From Terrihalobacillus insolitus (GTDB taxonomy: Bacteria > Bacillota > Bacilli > Bacillales > Amphibacillaceae), in assembly GCF_028416575.1 (NCBI RefSeq), contig NZ_JAMQKB010000002.1:248001-312000 (forward strand): a DNA stretch of 64,000 nucleotides, written 5' to 3'. Below are positions 25,140-33,943 of this stretch, one piece after another. The notes beneath the pieces were generated by a model. The model worked only from the letters and a program-made list of their open reading frames with translations, did not search any database and had not been told where the DNA came from. Numbering within the stretch: the first letter of the stretch is position 1; each line of letters starts with the position of its first letter. Position numbers and translations under genes: made by a program.

Positions 25140-26297
25140 ATGTTCTATTGCCCATATTGTGGTAGCATAATTAAAGATGATGAACAGTTTTGTATTCAAT
25201 GTGGCAAGAAATTGCCTTCAGACATGTATACTCGTATGGAAAAACCTGCACCAAATCGGTTCTGGTATCTCCCTTTCATCTCTGTCTTTTTTATTTTGGC
25301 CATTATAGGGAGTTTTTATTTATTTTTAAACTACAAAACAACTCAAGCCAAGGAACTATACTTAGAAGGAGAACAATTAGCATTAGATGGCAGTTATGAC
25401 AAAGCAAGCTCTGCATTTACAGAAGCACTATCCTACAAGCCGAATTTCCCAGCAGCAGAAACAAATCAAGTGTTTATGGGTATTGCTAAAAAAGTTACCA
25501 ACTTACTTAATGATGCGCAGGAACAATCAAAGGAAAACTCTTTCAACGAAGCATTGGAACTTATCGATAGCGCTGAAAACAAGCTTCAGAATTATAATGG
25601 TGAGGTAGTCAATGAACTCATCAAATCGATATCGGAGCAAAGAAATTCGATCAAGTTGCAACAGCTTACTGTTGAAATGAATAATGATCCAACCATTGAA
25701 GAATTGAAAACATTATTGTGGCAGGCCCAAGCTATTAAACTAGAAGAAGCAACTCGAATTGCAACCGAAATAAGAGACAGAATCATTGCTTATACATTTT
25801 CTCGTGCTAGTGAACTACTAAATAATAAGCAATTTTCCGATGCAAAGGCCACTGTAAAAGAAGGCTTAAAATATGCTCCAGAATCCGACAAGTTAGTCAG
25901 TCTTAAAACAACAATTGAAAAAGAAAAAACAGCATTTGAGACAGCTCAGCAACACAGAATTGAACAAGCAATAAATGCAGCTGAAGAAGAAGAAAAATGG
26001 AATGAAAACGAAGCAGTTTCCCTTCAAGATACAACATTAGAAGAAGATAAACAGCAAAATATTGTCGTGAAAGGAAAAATTAAAAGTCTTGCTACCGTTC
26101 CTATTACATCTGTATCTATCCAATACCAAATTTTAGATAAAGATGGGTATGAGATTACTTCTAATGAGGTGTTTGTGAACCCTAACACCATATATCCCGA
26201 AGAAAACGGGGAATTTGAGTTCACCCACTATGACATTAAAGAAGATGTCACGAACATTCAGGTGAAAGTAACGAAAATAAAATGGTTTGTAGACTAG
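25140..26297 (+). CDS. Zinc-ribbon membrane protein with helical-repeat region
   Basis: A 385-residue protein. The N-terminal zinc ribbon has Cys4/Cys7 and Cys18/Cys21. One membrane helix (about residues 43-64) follows, then an outside region with a TPR-like repeat (AKELYLEGEQLALDGSYDKA) and long Glu/Lys-rich helices to about residue 300. A C-terminal beta domain (VKGKIKSLATVPITSVSI) resembles FxLYD-type domains. The ribbon should be cytosolic and the rest outside. It is 17 bases from the protease gene, so they are likely one operon. The role is unknown; envelope sensing is a guess. Confidence 0.75.
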   Translation: MFYCPYCGSIIKDDEQFCIQCGKKLPSDMYTRMEKPAPNRFWYLPFISVFFILAIIGSFYLFLNYKTTQAKELYLEGEQLALDGSYDKASSAFTEALSYKPNFPAAETNQVFMGIAKKVTNLLNDAQEQSKENSFNEALELIDSAENKLQNYNGEVVNELIKSISEQRNSIKLQQLTVEMNNDPTIEELKTLLWQAQAIKLEEATRIATEIRDRIIAYTFSRASELLNNKQFSDAKATVKEGLKYAPESDKLVSLKTTIEKEKTAFETAQQHRIEQAINAAEEEEKWNENEAVSLQDTTLEEDKQQNIVVKGKIKSLATVPITSVSIQYQILDKDGYEITSNEVFVNPNTIYPEENGEFEFTHYDIKEDVTNIQVKVTKIKWFVD

Positions 26298-26314
26298 AGC
26301 AATGGGGGGAGAAA

Positions 26315-27487
26315 ATGACAAAGAAAAAAAAAGTTTTTCCTATCCTGCTAACCTGTTTTCTGTTATTACTCGGAGCTTTAAGTGTTTCTAAACTATATGA
26401 AAAATGGAACAAGGATTCGCTGTCCGTAAAAAATACTTTAGCAACAAAAGTGAAAGTGGATGATAACGAAAATAAAGATTTAAAAACGATTATCCACGAG
26501 GCCCAAAAAGGGGTTGTCCAAATTGAAGCAGCCGGAGAAGAAAGTGACATGATTGGTTCAGGATTCCTCTATAATGAAAAAGGAGACATTATCACCAATG
26601 CCCACGTTGTAAAGGACGCGAATGCTATATATGTCAAAACCACAAATGCCAGCACATATCCTGCAGCAGTTGTTGGTATTGGAAAAGAAACTGACATTGC
26701 AGTTATTCGTGTACCACAACTTGCCAATCAAAGTCCAATGCAACTAGAGCAAAATATCGTAACAGATGTGGGAGATGAAATCATAGCTGTCGGCAGCCCA
26801 TTAGGCTTTCAAAATTCAGTAACACTCGGAATCATTTCTGGAATGAATCGTAGCTTTTCAATAGATGATTTCTCATATACTAATGTGTTTCAAATATCCG
26901 CTAATATTACGAACGGTAATAGTGGTGGACCATTAATCAATCGTGATTCAGGAAAAGTGATCGGAATAAATTCTGCAGGAGCTGAAGAAGGAACAATTGG
27001 ATTTAGTATACCAATTAAAAATATAATCGATCAAGTTACCGAATGGTCAAAAACCGCGGACGAGGATACACTTGAATATGCAACACTTGAAAATGAAGTA
27101 AAAGAAATAGATCAAGAGCAATTAAAAGAGGATGCGACCTATCTCATCCAGTATTTTTTTAGTAGTCTCGAAGTAAGAGATTATGTGAATGCGTATGCTT
27201 TGTTAGGCAGTGATTGGCAAAGTCAAACGACTTATCAAGAGTTTCGTGAGTCCTTTGTCCGTGTTGTCACTACTACAATTACAAATATCGATATAACCTT
27301 AGTGGAAGAACAACAATTTATGGTAAAGGTGAATGCCGATAGTACCATTAGACAATCTGATCAGACGACCCAAAAGGTAACCTCTACGTTTGCATTTGAA
27401 GTTGGATATGAAAATGATCAGCTCAAAATTTTAAACAGTGAACAATCACCCCTTAACTTAGAAGATCAAGTTGATCCTAACAACTAG
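26315..27487 (+). CDS. Membrane-anchored S1C (HtrA-like) serine protease without PDZ
   Basis: A 390-residue protein with one N-terminal membrane helix (residues 7-24), then a trypsin-like domain with His97 (NAHVV), Asp127 (TDIAV) and Ser203 (GNSGGP). There is no PDZ domain. Instead a 110-residue C-terminal domain (from about 275) has an alpha-plus-beta NTF2-like look. It probably cleaves or chaperones misfolded proteins on the outer membrane face. The start is ATG 26315 behind GGGGGGAG. It follows the zinc-ribbon gene directly and ends at a very strong terminator. Confidence 0.87.
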   Translation: MTKKKKVFPILLTCFLLLLGALSVSKLYEKWNKDSLSVKNTLATKVKVDDNENKDLKTIIHEAQKGVVQIEAAGEESDMIGSGFLYNEKGDIITNAHVVKDANAIYVKTTNASTYPAAVVGIGKETDIAVIRVPQLANQSPMQLEQNIVTDVGDEIIAVGSPLGFQNSVTLGIISGMNRSFSIDDFSYTNVFQISANITNGNSGGPLINRDSGKVIGINSAGAEEGTIGFSIPIKNIIDQVTEWSKTADEDTLEYATLENEVKEIDQEQLKEDATYLIQYFFSSLEVRDYVNAYALLGSDWQSQTTYQEFRESFVRVVTTTITNIDITLVEEQQFMVKVNADSTIRQSDQTTQKVTSTFAFEVGYENDQLKILNSEQSPLNLEDQVDPNN

Positions 27488-27496
27488 AAGCATTTA

Positions 27497-27550
27497 TTTA
27501 ATTACACCAAAACGAGCTTGGAATTCCAAGCTCGTTTTGGTGTAATTAAA
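27497..27550. terminator. 27-bp perfect palindromic terminator
   Basis: 27497-27523 and 27524-27550 are perfect complements centred on GAATTC, with TTTAATTACACC and its complement at the ends. It would stop transcription in both directions and closes the protease operon. Confidence 0.8.
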
Positions 27551-27567
27551 ATGTGAGTTCATCCTCT

Positions 27568-27854
27568 TTAAGTGCGTGTTCAAAAAGTCACCGAATTAGA
27601 AGCAAGCAGGTCGAGGTGGCGTAGTTTTGAGGAGCGCAGTGTAGACATAACCTACATGAGCACAAGGAATGCTTCCCCGAATATACATCGCACGAAGGAA
27701 AAGTGGGTTTCTTTTCCAAGGACCAGAAAAACAAGCCATTTAAGGAATACAGGCTAAGACCGCCACGTCCTGTGGCAACGCCTGCATGACCCACATCGTG
27801 TGGGCCTGAGATGCGCAGCTTATCATTTGGTGACTTTTTGAACATCCTCTTTAA
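27568..27854. mobile_element. MITE, 287 bp, non-coding
   Basis: TTAA stands at both edges. Terminal inverted repeats of about 28 bases are seen: GTGTTCAAAAAGTCACC near the left end and its complement GGTGACTTTTTGAACATC near the right, continuing inward to GAAGC/GCTTATC. The core carries two small hairpins (GCCACGTCCTGTGGC and CCCACATCGTGTGGG) and no convincing gene. A deleted copy is at 2014-2097 and solo ends occur at 12421 and 46007. No transposase is encoded, so it must move in trans, if at all. Confidence 0.8.
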
Positions 27855-28261
27855 ATTCTTTCTTTAAATTCTTCCAACAACTTCTCACCTTGGTGGCCTT
27901 CTTCAATCAACGTTTTTAGCATATGCTCAATCAAACTTTTCTTCCGATCTACTAATGTTCCGATAAATAACACATTAATATGATCACCAATTTCATTTAC
28001 ATCTATTACAGTGGACATGAAGGTTGCCGGTTCATTGCTTTCTTTCGTAATTTTAGCTTGAAGCATGATCGGTTCATTATGATTATGAAATTCATTAAAA
28101 TAGACTAGATACGATTTGTCTAAATATGCTTCTAATACCCAATGGTTTTTATCGTCTTCACGATTTATAATGAGCCCATCCAGTAACGGGATCTTATGTT
28201 GGACAATATCCTTCTGCTTATCTTCTAATACATCAAGGGATATCAACTTAAATGTTTTCAA
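27851..28261 (-). CDS. ywpF: YwpF-like protein
   Basis: A 136-residue soluble protein resembling YwpF of Bacillus (also 136 residues): MKTFKLISLDV at the start, then a run of beta-strand-rich segments and a final helix EEGHQGEKLLEEFKERI. The function is unknown. AGGAGGTG precedes the ATG. Its TAA stop is the terminal TTAA of the adjoining MITE, so the element inserted exactly at, or supplied, the end of the gene. The last residues may differ from the ancestral protein. Confidence 0.72.
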   Translation of the reverse strand: MKTFKLISLDVLEDKQKDIVQHKIPLLDGLIINREDDKNHWVLEAYLDKSYLVYFNEFHNHNEPIMLQAKITKESNEPATFMSTVIDVNEIGDHINVLFIGTLVDRKKSLIEHMLKTLIEEGHQGEKLLEEFKERI

Positions 28262-28320
28262 CTGAGCACCTCCTTGAGGCCTTTTGTCATATTATTTGTA
28301 AACGTTTCAACAACAAAAAA

Positions 28321-29343
28321 TTAACCACCAATATAAGACATTTCTATTTTTTCACGTTTGGTGACTTTCCCCTCTGCACGCTCATCTGAATAGCGATCCT
28401 TTCGATTGGACCAAATACTTATCAACTTTTCTTCTAATTGTTCATCGGTAATACCATCCCGTAGTAAGACTCTTAGATCATGACCTGATCCAGCAAAAAG
28501 ACAAGTGAATATTTTGCCGTCTGCAGACAAACGAACCCTTGTGCAGCTTCCACAAAAAGAATCAGTTACAGAAGAAATCACACCAATCTCGCCTACTCCA
28601 TCCTTGTATTGATATCTTGAAGCAACTTCACCAAAATAGTTTTGCTCGACAGGAACAAGCGGGAGTTCAGTGTCTATTTGATCAACAATGTCTTTCTTCG
28701 TTATGACTGCGTCCATATTCCATCCGTTATGGTTTCCAACGTCCATAAATTCAATAAATCGAAGGATTACGCCTTTATCCTTAAAATGTCTCGCCATTGG
28801 AAGAATCTGACTTTCGTTAAGACCTTTTTTTACTACCATGTTTACTTTTACCTCTAGCCCTGCAGTGATTGCAGCTTGAATGCCTTTTAAAACAGGTGCA
28901 GCTGTTACACCCCTACCATTGATATGTTTAAACACATCATCATCAATTGCGTCAAGACTAATGTTTACTCTTTTCAAGCCTGCATCTTTAAGTCTTTTAG
29001 CTCTTTTTGGTAAAAAAACACCATTTGTCGTTAAAGCAATGTCTTCAATACCTTCAATTTGCAGGAGTTGCTTCACAAGCTGATCTAAGTTTTGCCGAAG
29101 AAGCGGCTCTCCCCCGGTTAGTCGAATTTTTTCTGTACCAAGCTTAGCAAACTTAGTCGCAACCCGAATGATTTCGTCAAAGCTTAACAATTGATCCTCA
29201 TTCAAAAAGCGATATCCTTCTCCAAATATCTCAGCAGGCATACAATAAGTGCATCTAAAATTACATTTATCAATAACAGAAATTCTCAAGTCTTTTAAGG
29301 GTCTATCAAACTTGTCTCTGATGAATGCTTTCTTTTTCCCCAT
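28321..29343 (-). CDS. moaA: GTP 3',8-cyclase MoaA
   Basis: A 340-residue radical SAM enzyme that converts GTP to 3',8-cyclo-GTP, the first step of molybdenum cofactor synthesis. Cys27, Cys31 and Cys34 (CNFRCTYC) bind the SAM cluster. [10 protein letters not shown] and TCLF supply the second cluster. The C-terminal Gly-Gly tail (SYIGG), needed for catalysis, is present. It follows moeA by 13 bases on the same strand, forming a small Moco operon; moaBCDE and mobAB are not in the window. Confidence 0.95.
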   Translation of the reverse strand: MGKKKAFIRDKFDRPLKDLRISVIDKCNFRCTYCMPAEIFGEGYRFLNEDQLLSFDEIIRVATKFAKLGTEKIRLTGGEPLLRQNLDQLVKQLLQIEGIEDIALTTNGVFLPKRAKRLKDAGLKRVNISLDAIDDDVFKHINGRGVTAAPVLKGIQAAITAGLEVKVNMVVKKGLNESQILPMARHFKDKGVILRFIEFMDVGNHNGWNMDAVITKKDIVDQIDTELPLVPVEQNYFGEVASRYQYKDGVGEIGVISSVTDSFCGSCTRVRLSADGKIFTCLFAGSGHDLRVLLRDGITDEQLEEKLISIWSNRKDRYSDERAEGKVTKREKIEMSYIGG

Positions 29344-29356
29344 TTACCTAAACTCC

Positions 29357-30649
29357 TTAGATCTGACGTTTAACTTTTTTATGACTAATGGAAAATGTTT
29401 CTTGACCGGACAGGGAATCGACCAGCAAAACATCCACAACAGCTCCTGCTTCAAATCCTCTAGTTCCCCCAGGCAGAACCATCAATGCATTTGTATTAGA
29501 AAGAGAAGTAACAACAGCAGATTTATCTATTCCTGCTGGGCGAACATAAACACTACCGTTTCTGTAGTTAATCTTTGCTCGTACAAACCTTGTAAACGGG
29601 TTAGGTTTCGGAAAGTCTTCTTCTAACGTTGCTTGAATCGTTTGCGTAAAAGGCTTATTATCATGCAAAAACATTTGGATAATCGGCCGCGTAAATAGTT
29701 CAAACCCAACATAACAAGCAGAAGGATTACCTGAAAGGCCGAACAATAATTTCGAATTCCATTCTGCTACTGTTGTTACACTCCCTGGCCGCATCCCAAT
29801 TTTATTAAATAACACACGAGCCCCTAATTTCTCATAAATGGCAGGAAGCAAATCAAAGTCTCCTACAGAAACACCACCTGTTGTTACTAAAAAGTCAACA
29901 TGTTGGATGGCTTGCTCAATGGCTTCAAAACTTTGTTCAAAATCGTCAATCAGCTTACCAAAATAAACAGGTTCTCCGCCTGCGCGCTTAATTTGGCTAA
30001 CGATCATCGGCGCATTTGAATTTCTGATCTTTCCTGGTTCTAATTCTTGCTCAATATCCAAGAGCTCTGAACCAGTTGCAATAACACCTATAACAGGCTT
30101 TTTTACAACTTTTACTTTCGCATATCCAAAGGTCGCTAGTAAGGCCTTTACCCCTGGATTAATCCTAGTTCCTTTTTCAACAAGTATTTCACCTTGAGAC
30201 GTTTCTGAACCTTTTATAATAATATTCTGTCCAGGCTTTATAGTACGCTTGATCGTCATAAAGTGATTGCTATCTTGTTCATACGTTTGGCAAATTTCAA
30301 ACATGGCAACACAATCGGCACCATATGGGATTTCTGCTCCTGTCATTATCCGTACAGCTTCACCCGCTTTGACAGCATTTTGGGCACGGTGACCTGCTCC
30401 AATGTGCTCTGTTACCTTAAATGTAACGGGATTGTGTTGCGAGGCGTTGGCTGTATCTAAAGAACGAATAGCAAAACCATCATAAGGGGATTTGTCAAAT
30501 GGTGGGATAGGATGTGTGGCAATTATCGTTTCAGCAAGCTTTCTGTCATCGCAATCATCAATTGAAATGCTTTCCATTTCACCTGTTTTTTTATAATCCA
30601 TTACTAATTTCACAGCTTGATCTACAGGTATTGGCTTTCTAATTTCCAA
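29357..30649 (-). CDS. moeA: Molybdopterin molybdenumtransferase MoeA
   Basis: A 430-residue enzyme that inserts molybdenum into adenylated molybdopterin. Recognisable blocks are PPFDKSPYDGFAIRS, GAEIPYGADCV, TGSEL, TTGGVSVGDFD and FGLSGNPSACYVGFE. The length equals B. subtilis MoeA (430) when started at TTG 30649, which has GGAAGGGATG upstream. A GTG at 30676 has no ribosome site. It is the first gene of the moeA-moaA pair. Confidence 0.93.
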   Translation of the reverse strand: MEIRKPIPVDQAVKLVMDYKKTGEMESISIDDCDDRKLAETIIATHPIPPFDKSPYDGFAIRSLDTANASQHNPVTFKVTEHIGAGHRAQNAVKAGEAVRIMTGAEIPYGADCVAMFEICQTYEQDSNHFMTIKRTIKPGQNIIIKGSETSQGEILVEKGTRINPGVKALLATFGYAKVKVVKKPVIGVIATGSELLDIEQELEPGKIRNSNAPMIVSQIKRAGGEPVYFGKLIDDFEQSFEAIEQAIQHVDFLVTTGGVSVGDFDLLPAIYEKLGARVLFNKIGMRPGSVTTVAEWNSKLLFGLSGNPSACYVGFELFTRPIIQMFLHDNKPFTQTIQATLEEDFPKPNPFTRFVRAKINYRNGSVYVRPAGIDKSAVVTSLSNTNALMVLPGGTRGFEAGAVVDVLLVDSLSGQETFSISHKKVKRQI

Positions 30650-30810
30650 CTGAAATCCATCCCTTCCACCGAACACTTATTTTATTTAATTTTAACAGAA
30701 AAAAAGCAAAAAAAACAACAGTAAGTCACTGCCAGCAGAAAAGGGGGAATGGTTAACAAATGTATCTTTTCGGGAATAGTATTAAATACACATAAAAAGG
30801 AGGATTAAAT

Positions 30811-31077
30811 ATGGATCAGAAGCAATTGCATATTGGGAAATATGACATATTTTTTAAAAAACGTTATGAGATCATGTATAATATAAATGACTTCTTAATC
30901 GCAATCTTGTTTTTAATTGGGAGCATTTTCTTTTTTTACGATTCCTTACAATATTACGGGATATGGCTTTTTGTTATAGGAAGTATACAATTAAGCATTC
31001 GTCCATTCATCCGAATCATTCATAACATCCATTTTAAAAAGCATATTGAAAAACAACAAAAAAATCGCCGCTCATAA
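30811..31077 (+). CDS. YrhK-domain membrane protein
   Basis: An 88-residue protein with two hydrophobic helices, about residues 28-45 and 50-68. The block NINDFLIAILFLIGSIFFFYDS and the following VIGSIQLSIRPFIRIIHNI fit the YrhK family of small membrane proteins. The role is unknown. AAAGGAGG lies before the ATG. A lipoprotein gene follows on the same strand 33 bases later. Confidence 0.75.
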   Translation: MDQKQLHIGKYDIFFKKRYEIMYNINDFLIAILFLIGSIFFFYDSLQYYGIWLFVIGSIQLSIRPFIRIIHNIHFKKHIEKQQKNRRS

Positions 31078-31110
31078 TTTGGAGGATATAAATTCACAGG
31101 AGATGGTTAT

Positions 31111-31848
31111 GTGAAAAAGTACTTATTTTTTATTTTATTTTTTATTTTACTTAGTGCATGTTCAAAGGAGGAAAAACCCGTTATTGAAAAAGAAGTTTCT
31201 CCTGCTAAAGGTCAGGACGAACAACCAGTCCTCGTTGAAAAACAAGATGAAGAAAAACAGAAAAAGGAAATGTCCATTACGTTTCCACTAGAAGATGAGC
31301 AAATTATTATTAACCTAGAAATGGTCCCAATTTTAGAGGAATATTTAGCTGCGGTTCCAAATCGCAAAGAAGAAATCAAACGAATGAAATTAGAAAGAAT
31401 GGATATTGTAGACAAAAGCACCATCTATCTGCTGGAGTTTGCCTGTCAAAATGACAAATGTTCTTACATTCTGTTTGATCAAAGTAATGACGATAGCGCC
31501 TACCTTGTCGCTGATTTAGCAAAACTGAACAAGATACTTGTTTCCCCAGACGAAAGTAAGCTTGCATTACAATTCCGGCGGCAGATTAATAAAGAAAATG
31601 ACGTCTATACAGATAAATTGATCGGTGTAAATCTTGAGGATTGGGGAGTGGTGTCTTTCGTATCGGATACAGATGAAATAGACCTTAACTATAAGTGGCC
31701 GATCATTTTCTCCACTTGGAAAGATAACAACACGCTGTTGGTTGAAATTCCAGATCTAATTGAACCTTCTATCGAATCATTAAAACAGTGGAAAAACATG
31801 GATAAAAAAACGAAATCAATCAATCTGAAGGTAAAAACGGAACAGTAA
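31111..31848 (+). CDS. Lipoprotein of unknown function
   Basis: A 245-residue exported protein with a classic lipoprotein signal: MKKYLFFILFFILL, then lipobox LSAC (Cys17). A Glu/Lys-rich linker to about residue 55 is followed by a beta-rich domain with two Cys (FACQNDKC) that may form a disulfide and with stretches like DLAKLNKILVSPDESKLAL. I do not recognise the family. The start is GTG 31111 after AGGAGATGG. A terminator follows. Confidence 0.75.
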   Translation: MKKYLFFILFFILLSACSKEEKPVIEKEVSPAKGQDEQPVLVEKQDEEKQKKEMSITFPLEDEQIIINLEMVPILEEYLAAVPNRKEEIKRMKLERMDIVDKSTIYLLEFACQNDKCSYILFDQSNDDSAYLVADLAKLNKILVSPDESKLALQFRRQINKENDVYTDKLIGVNLEDWGVVSFVSDTDEIDLNYKWPIIFSTWKDNNTLLVEIPDLIEPSIESLKQWKNMDKKTKSINLKVKTEQ

Positions 31849-31859
31849 TTTTGTTCACA

Positions 31860-31895
31860 GAAAAAGCCATGGGTCAGTGAAACCACGGCTTTTTC
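31860..31895. terminator. Bidirectional terminator between convergent genes
   Basis: GAAAAAGCCATGG and CCACGGCTTTTTC pair with one mismatch around a 10-base loop. A and T runs at both edges suit both the lipoprotein gene (+) and the gene at 31908 (-). Confidence 0.7.
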
Positions 31896-31907
31896 CATTT
31901 ATGTAAT

Positions 31908-32351
31908 TTACTGAAACTGAATCGTTTCTTCTGATTTAATATTAATAATTTGACCATTAAAATAAAACTGACCATTGGCAAATAAGGTGTACTCTCCTTT
32001 TTCCAGAGAGGAGTAGACTCTAGGTTCTTGCGGATAATATACATCACCAGGATCTAGAGTTTGTGTCACAGGACTTCCAGTGAAACGTGGTTTATCATAT
32101 TCAACTGAAATAGAAATTAATGGTGTCCTGTGCATAATGGTAATTTGTTCTTCTCCTTTATATTCCAGTGATCGAAGGACCTGAAACCCTTGATCCGTTC
32201 TTTCTGCACGCACATGCAAAATAAAATCATCATTCACCTTGTTCATTTCAACTGGCTCCGTCAACTTCGCTTTGCTAGAACCCATAACTAAATAAAATGT
32301 ACCACTAATAACAACCATTAATATGAACAAAAGTCCTATTAAACGTTTCAC
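31908..32351 (-). CDS. Membrane-anchored or secreted protein, unknown
   Basis: A 147-residue protein with one N-terminal hydrophobic helix (residues 4-24) and no lipobox or clear signal-peptidase site, so it is either anchored or secreted. The rest is beta-rich, ending in QIINIKSEETIQFQ. GGGAGGAG precedes the ATG. I recognise no family. It converges on the lipoprotein gene and is divergent from the spoVA2-type operon. Confidence 0.65.
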   Translation of the reverse strand: MKRLIGLLFILMVVISGTFYLVMGSSKAKLTEPVEMNKVNDDFILHVRAERTDQGFQVLRSLEYKGEEQITIMHRTPLISISVEYDKPRFTGSPVTQTLDPGDVYYPQEPRVYSSLEKGEYTLFANGQFYFNGQIINIKSEETIQFQ

Positions 32352-32697
32352 ACGCTAACTCCTCCCATCCTCTTGTAGATCCTCTTTAAAAAACTTCTCT
32401 ATATATTAGTAAGACGTTTGAAAGTTGGAAAAAGTTTCATTATTTTCAGAATTTATTTCCATACCGCTCCATATTTTTCGAAACATGCATACGCTTTATG
32501 CCCATAATTCTAAATTAGATTACTCCTATAATTTTAGGTCAATCCTTTATTCTTGTCCGTATAATAAACCTTTATTTGCAAAAATTAATTCATGTGAACT
32601 TCTTTATTCTTCTATAAGTAGGGATAAATAGGAAGGTTAAAATCGTCATTTTGTAAGACACTATATCGTGTAAGAAATGAATGAAGGAGGAAACTAG
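32352..32697. other. Intergenic region upstream of the spoVA2-type operon
   Basis: This 346-base gap lies between a minus-strand gene and the first DUF1657 gene. It should hold the operon's forespore (sigma-G) promoter. I could not find a convincing sigma-G -35/-10 pair by eye, and see no reading frame with a ribosome site other than the AAGGAGG serving the DUF1657 gene. Confidence 0.4.
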
Positions 32698-32898
32698 ATG
32701 ACCGTAGCAACGCAAGTAAAACAAACATTAGCTGGACTTAAAAGTGCACAAGCAAGTTTTGAAACATTTGCACTTCAAACCCAAAATAAACAGGCGAAAC
32801 AATTATATGAGAGTGCAGCACAACAAACCCAAACACTTGTTAATGAATTACAACCCCGAATAAACCAAATAGAAAACGAAGAACCACAATATAAATAA
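32698..32898 (+). CDS. DUF1657 protein, first gene of spoVA2-type operon
   Basis: A 66-residue helical protein of family DUF1657 (VKQTLAGLKSAQASFETFALQTQ). The same pattern recurs in the protein at 35319 and in the C-terminus of the 2Duf-type protein at 35543. In high-heat-resistance spoVA2mob operons the first gene is also a DUF1657 gene. GGAGG is well placed before the ATG. A hairpin separates it from the next gene. The function is unknown; a spore inner-membrane role is inferred from the operon. Confidence 0.85.
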   Translation: MTVATQVKQTLAGLKSAQASFETFALQTQNKQAKQLYESAAQQTQTLVNELQPRINQIENEEPQYK

Positions 32899-32907
32899 TT
32901 TGTTAAC

Positions 32908-32936
32908 AAAGAGGTTGGACTCAACCCAACCTCTTT
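32908..32936 (+). terminator. Hairpin inside the spoVA2-type operon
   Basis: AAAGAGGTTGG and CCAACCTCTTT are perfect 11-bp arms around a 7-base loop, followed by ATACTTATTT. It could partly stop transcription, or stabilise the upstream mRNA, so that the first DUF1657 protein is made in excess. Confidence 0.55.
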
Positions 32937-32967
32937 ATACTTATTTAAAGAAATGGGTGATAAAAGG

Positions 32968-33441
32968 ATGAAAATCAAACATCTGCACCTTTTGGTTTGT
33001 TTAATCTTTCTTATGACATTCATAGGAGGCTGCTCGAACCAAGATAATGACAATCGTGAAACAGTAGAAGGGTCAGACATTAACTACACAAAGGTAAAAA
33101 CAACTACGCCACTTGACCAAACCGTGTCAAATGAGGCCAAAAAATTGTTAGCAAACAAAAATAGTATTTCAGGTGTCCGGGCAGTTAACACAGATAAAAA
33201 ACTCTTTGTCGCACTTGAAATAACTCAGTTTGATCGCCTTCAGCTTAAAAAAATCGAAAAAGAAACTAAAGAAACTTTGAAAAAGAAATACCCAAACATG
33301 CAACATGAAGTATCAACAGATAAAAAAATTTATATTGAGTTAGATGAATTAGAAAAAAAACTACAACAAAAAAAGATAAAAATGAAAGATTTAAATCAAG
33401 AAATAAAGTCAATTAAAAAGAAAATGAATGACAAAGCCTAA
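32968..33441 (+). CDS. YhcN/YlaJ-family sporulation lipoprotein
   Basis: A 157-residue lipoprotein with signal and lipobox FIGGC, then a basic domain with VSNEAKKLLANKNSISGVRAVNTDKK, the fold pattern of YhcN/YlaJ spore lipoproteins, and a Lys-rich coiled tail. In the spoVA2mob operon a lipoprotein of this family sits in the same place. The start is ATG 32968; an ATG at 32953 has no ribosome site. It should be on the spore inner membrane. Confidence 0.8.
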   Translation: MKIKHLHLLVCLIFLMTFIGGCSNQDNDNRETVEGSDINYTKVKTTTPLDQTVSNEAKKLLANKNSISGVRAVNTDKKLFVALEITQFDRLQLKKIEKETKETLKKKYPNMQHEVSTDKKIYIELDELEKKLQQKKIKMKDLNQEIKSIKKKMNDKA

Positions 33442-33463
33442 ACACGATACGGGAGGGACTATA

Positions 33464-33943
33464 ATGGCAAACAAGAAAAAAAAGAAACTAACCCCAACAC
33501 AGCAACAATATCAAACATTACAAAAACAAAACGAAACAAAACGTCCTGTCCTTAAAAACTGTATAAAGGCCTTTTTTGTAGGTGGATTTATTTGCTTTGT
33601 CGGTCAGCTCCTTTCTACTTTTTACATTTATTACTTTAATTTCACGGAACAAACAGCTGGTAATCCAACCGTTGCGACACTAATTTTTATCACGATGTTG
33701 TTAACTGGTTTTGGTGTGTACGATCGGATAGCGCAATTTGCAGGAGCTGGAAGCGCCGTCCCTGTAACTGGCTTTGGCAACTCCGTTATTTCAGCCGCAA
33801 TTGAACATAGGACAGAGGGTTTTGTGCTAGGAGTAGGTGGAAACATGTTTAAGTTAGCTGGATCGGTCATTTTATTTGGTGTATTTTCTGCCTTTATTGT
33901 TGCTTTAATTAAAACCATCTTGATCCAATGGGGGGGATTATAA
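33464..33943 (+). CDS. spoVAC: Stage V sporulation protein AC
   Basis: A 159-residue membrane protein with about four helices. It is a component of the SpoVA channel that moves Ca-dipicolinate into the spore and out during germination; SpoVAC itself behaves as a mechanosensitive channel. Blocks LKNCIKAFFVGGFICFVGQ, GFGVYDRIAQFAGAGSAVP and GFGNSVISAAIE are diagnostic. ATG 33464, after GGGAGG, is the likely start. Its TAA overlaps the spoVAD ATG by one base. Confidence 0.92.
   Translation: MANKKKKKLTPTQQQYQTLQKQNETKRPVLKNCIKAFFVGGFICFVGQLLSTFYIYYFNFTEQTAGNPTVATLIFITMLLTGFGVYDRIAQFAGAGSAVPVTGFGNSVISAAIEHRTEGFVLGVGGNMFKLAGSVILFGVFSAFIVALIKTILIQWGGL

Noticed and set aside
32600..32697. Sigma-G promoter for the spoVA2-type operon
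   Set aside because: Expected here, but no -35/-10 pair with proper spacing could be defended by eye.
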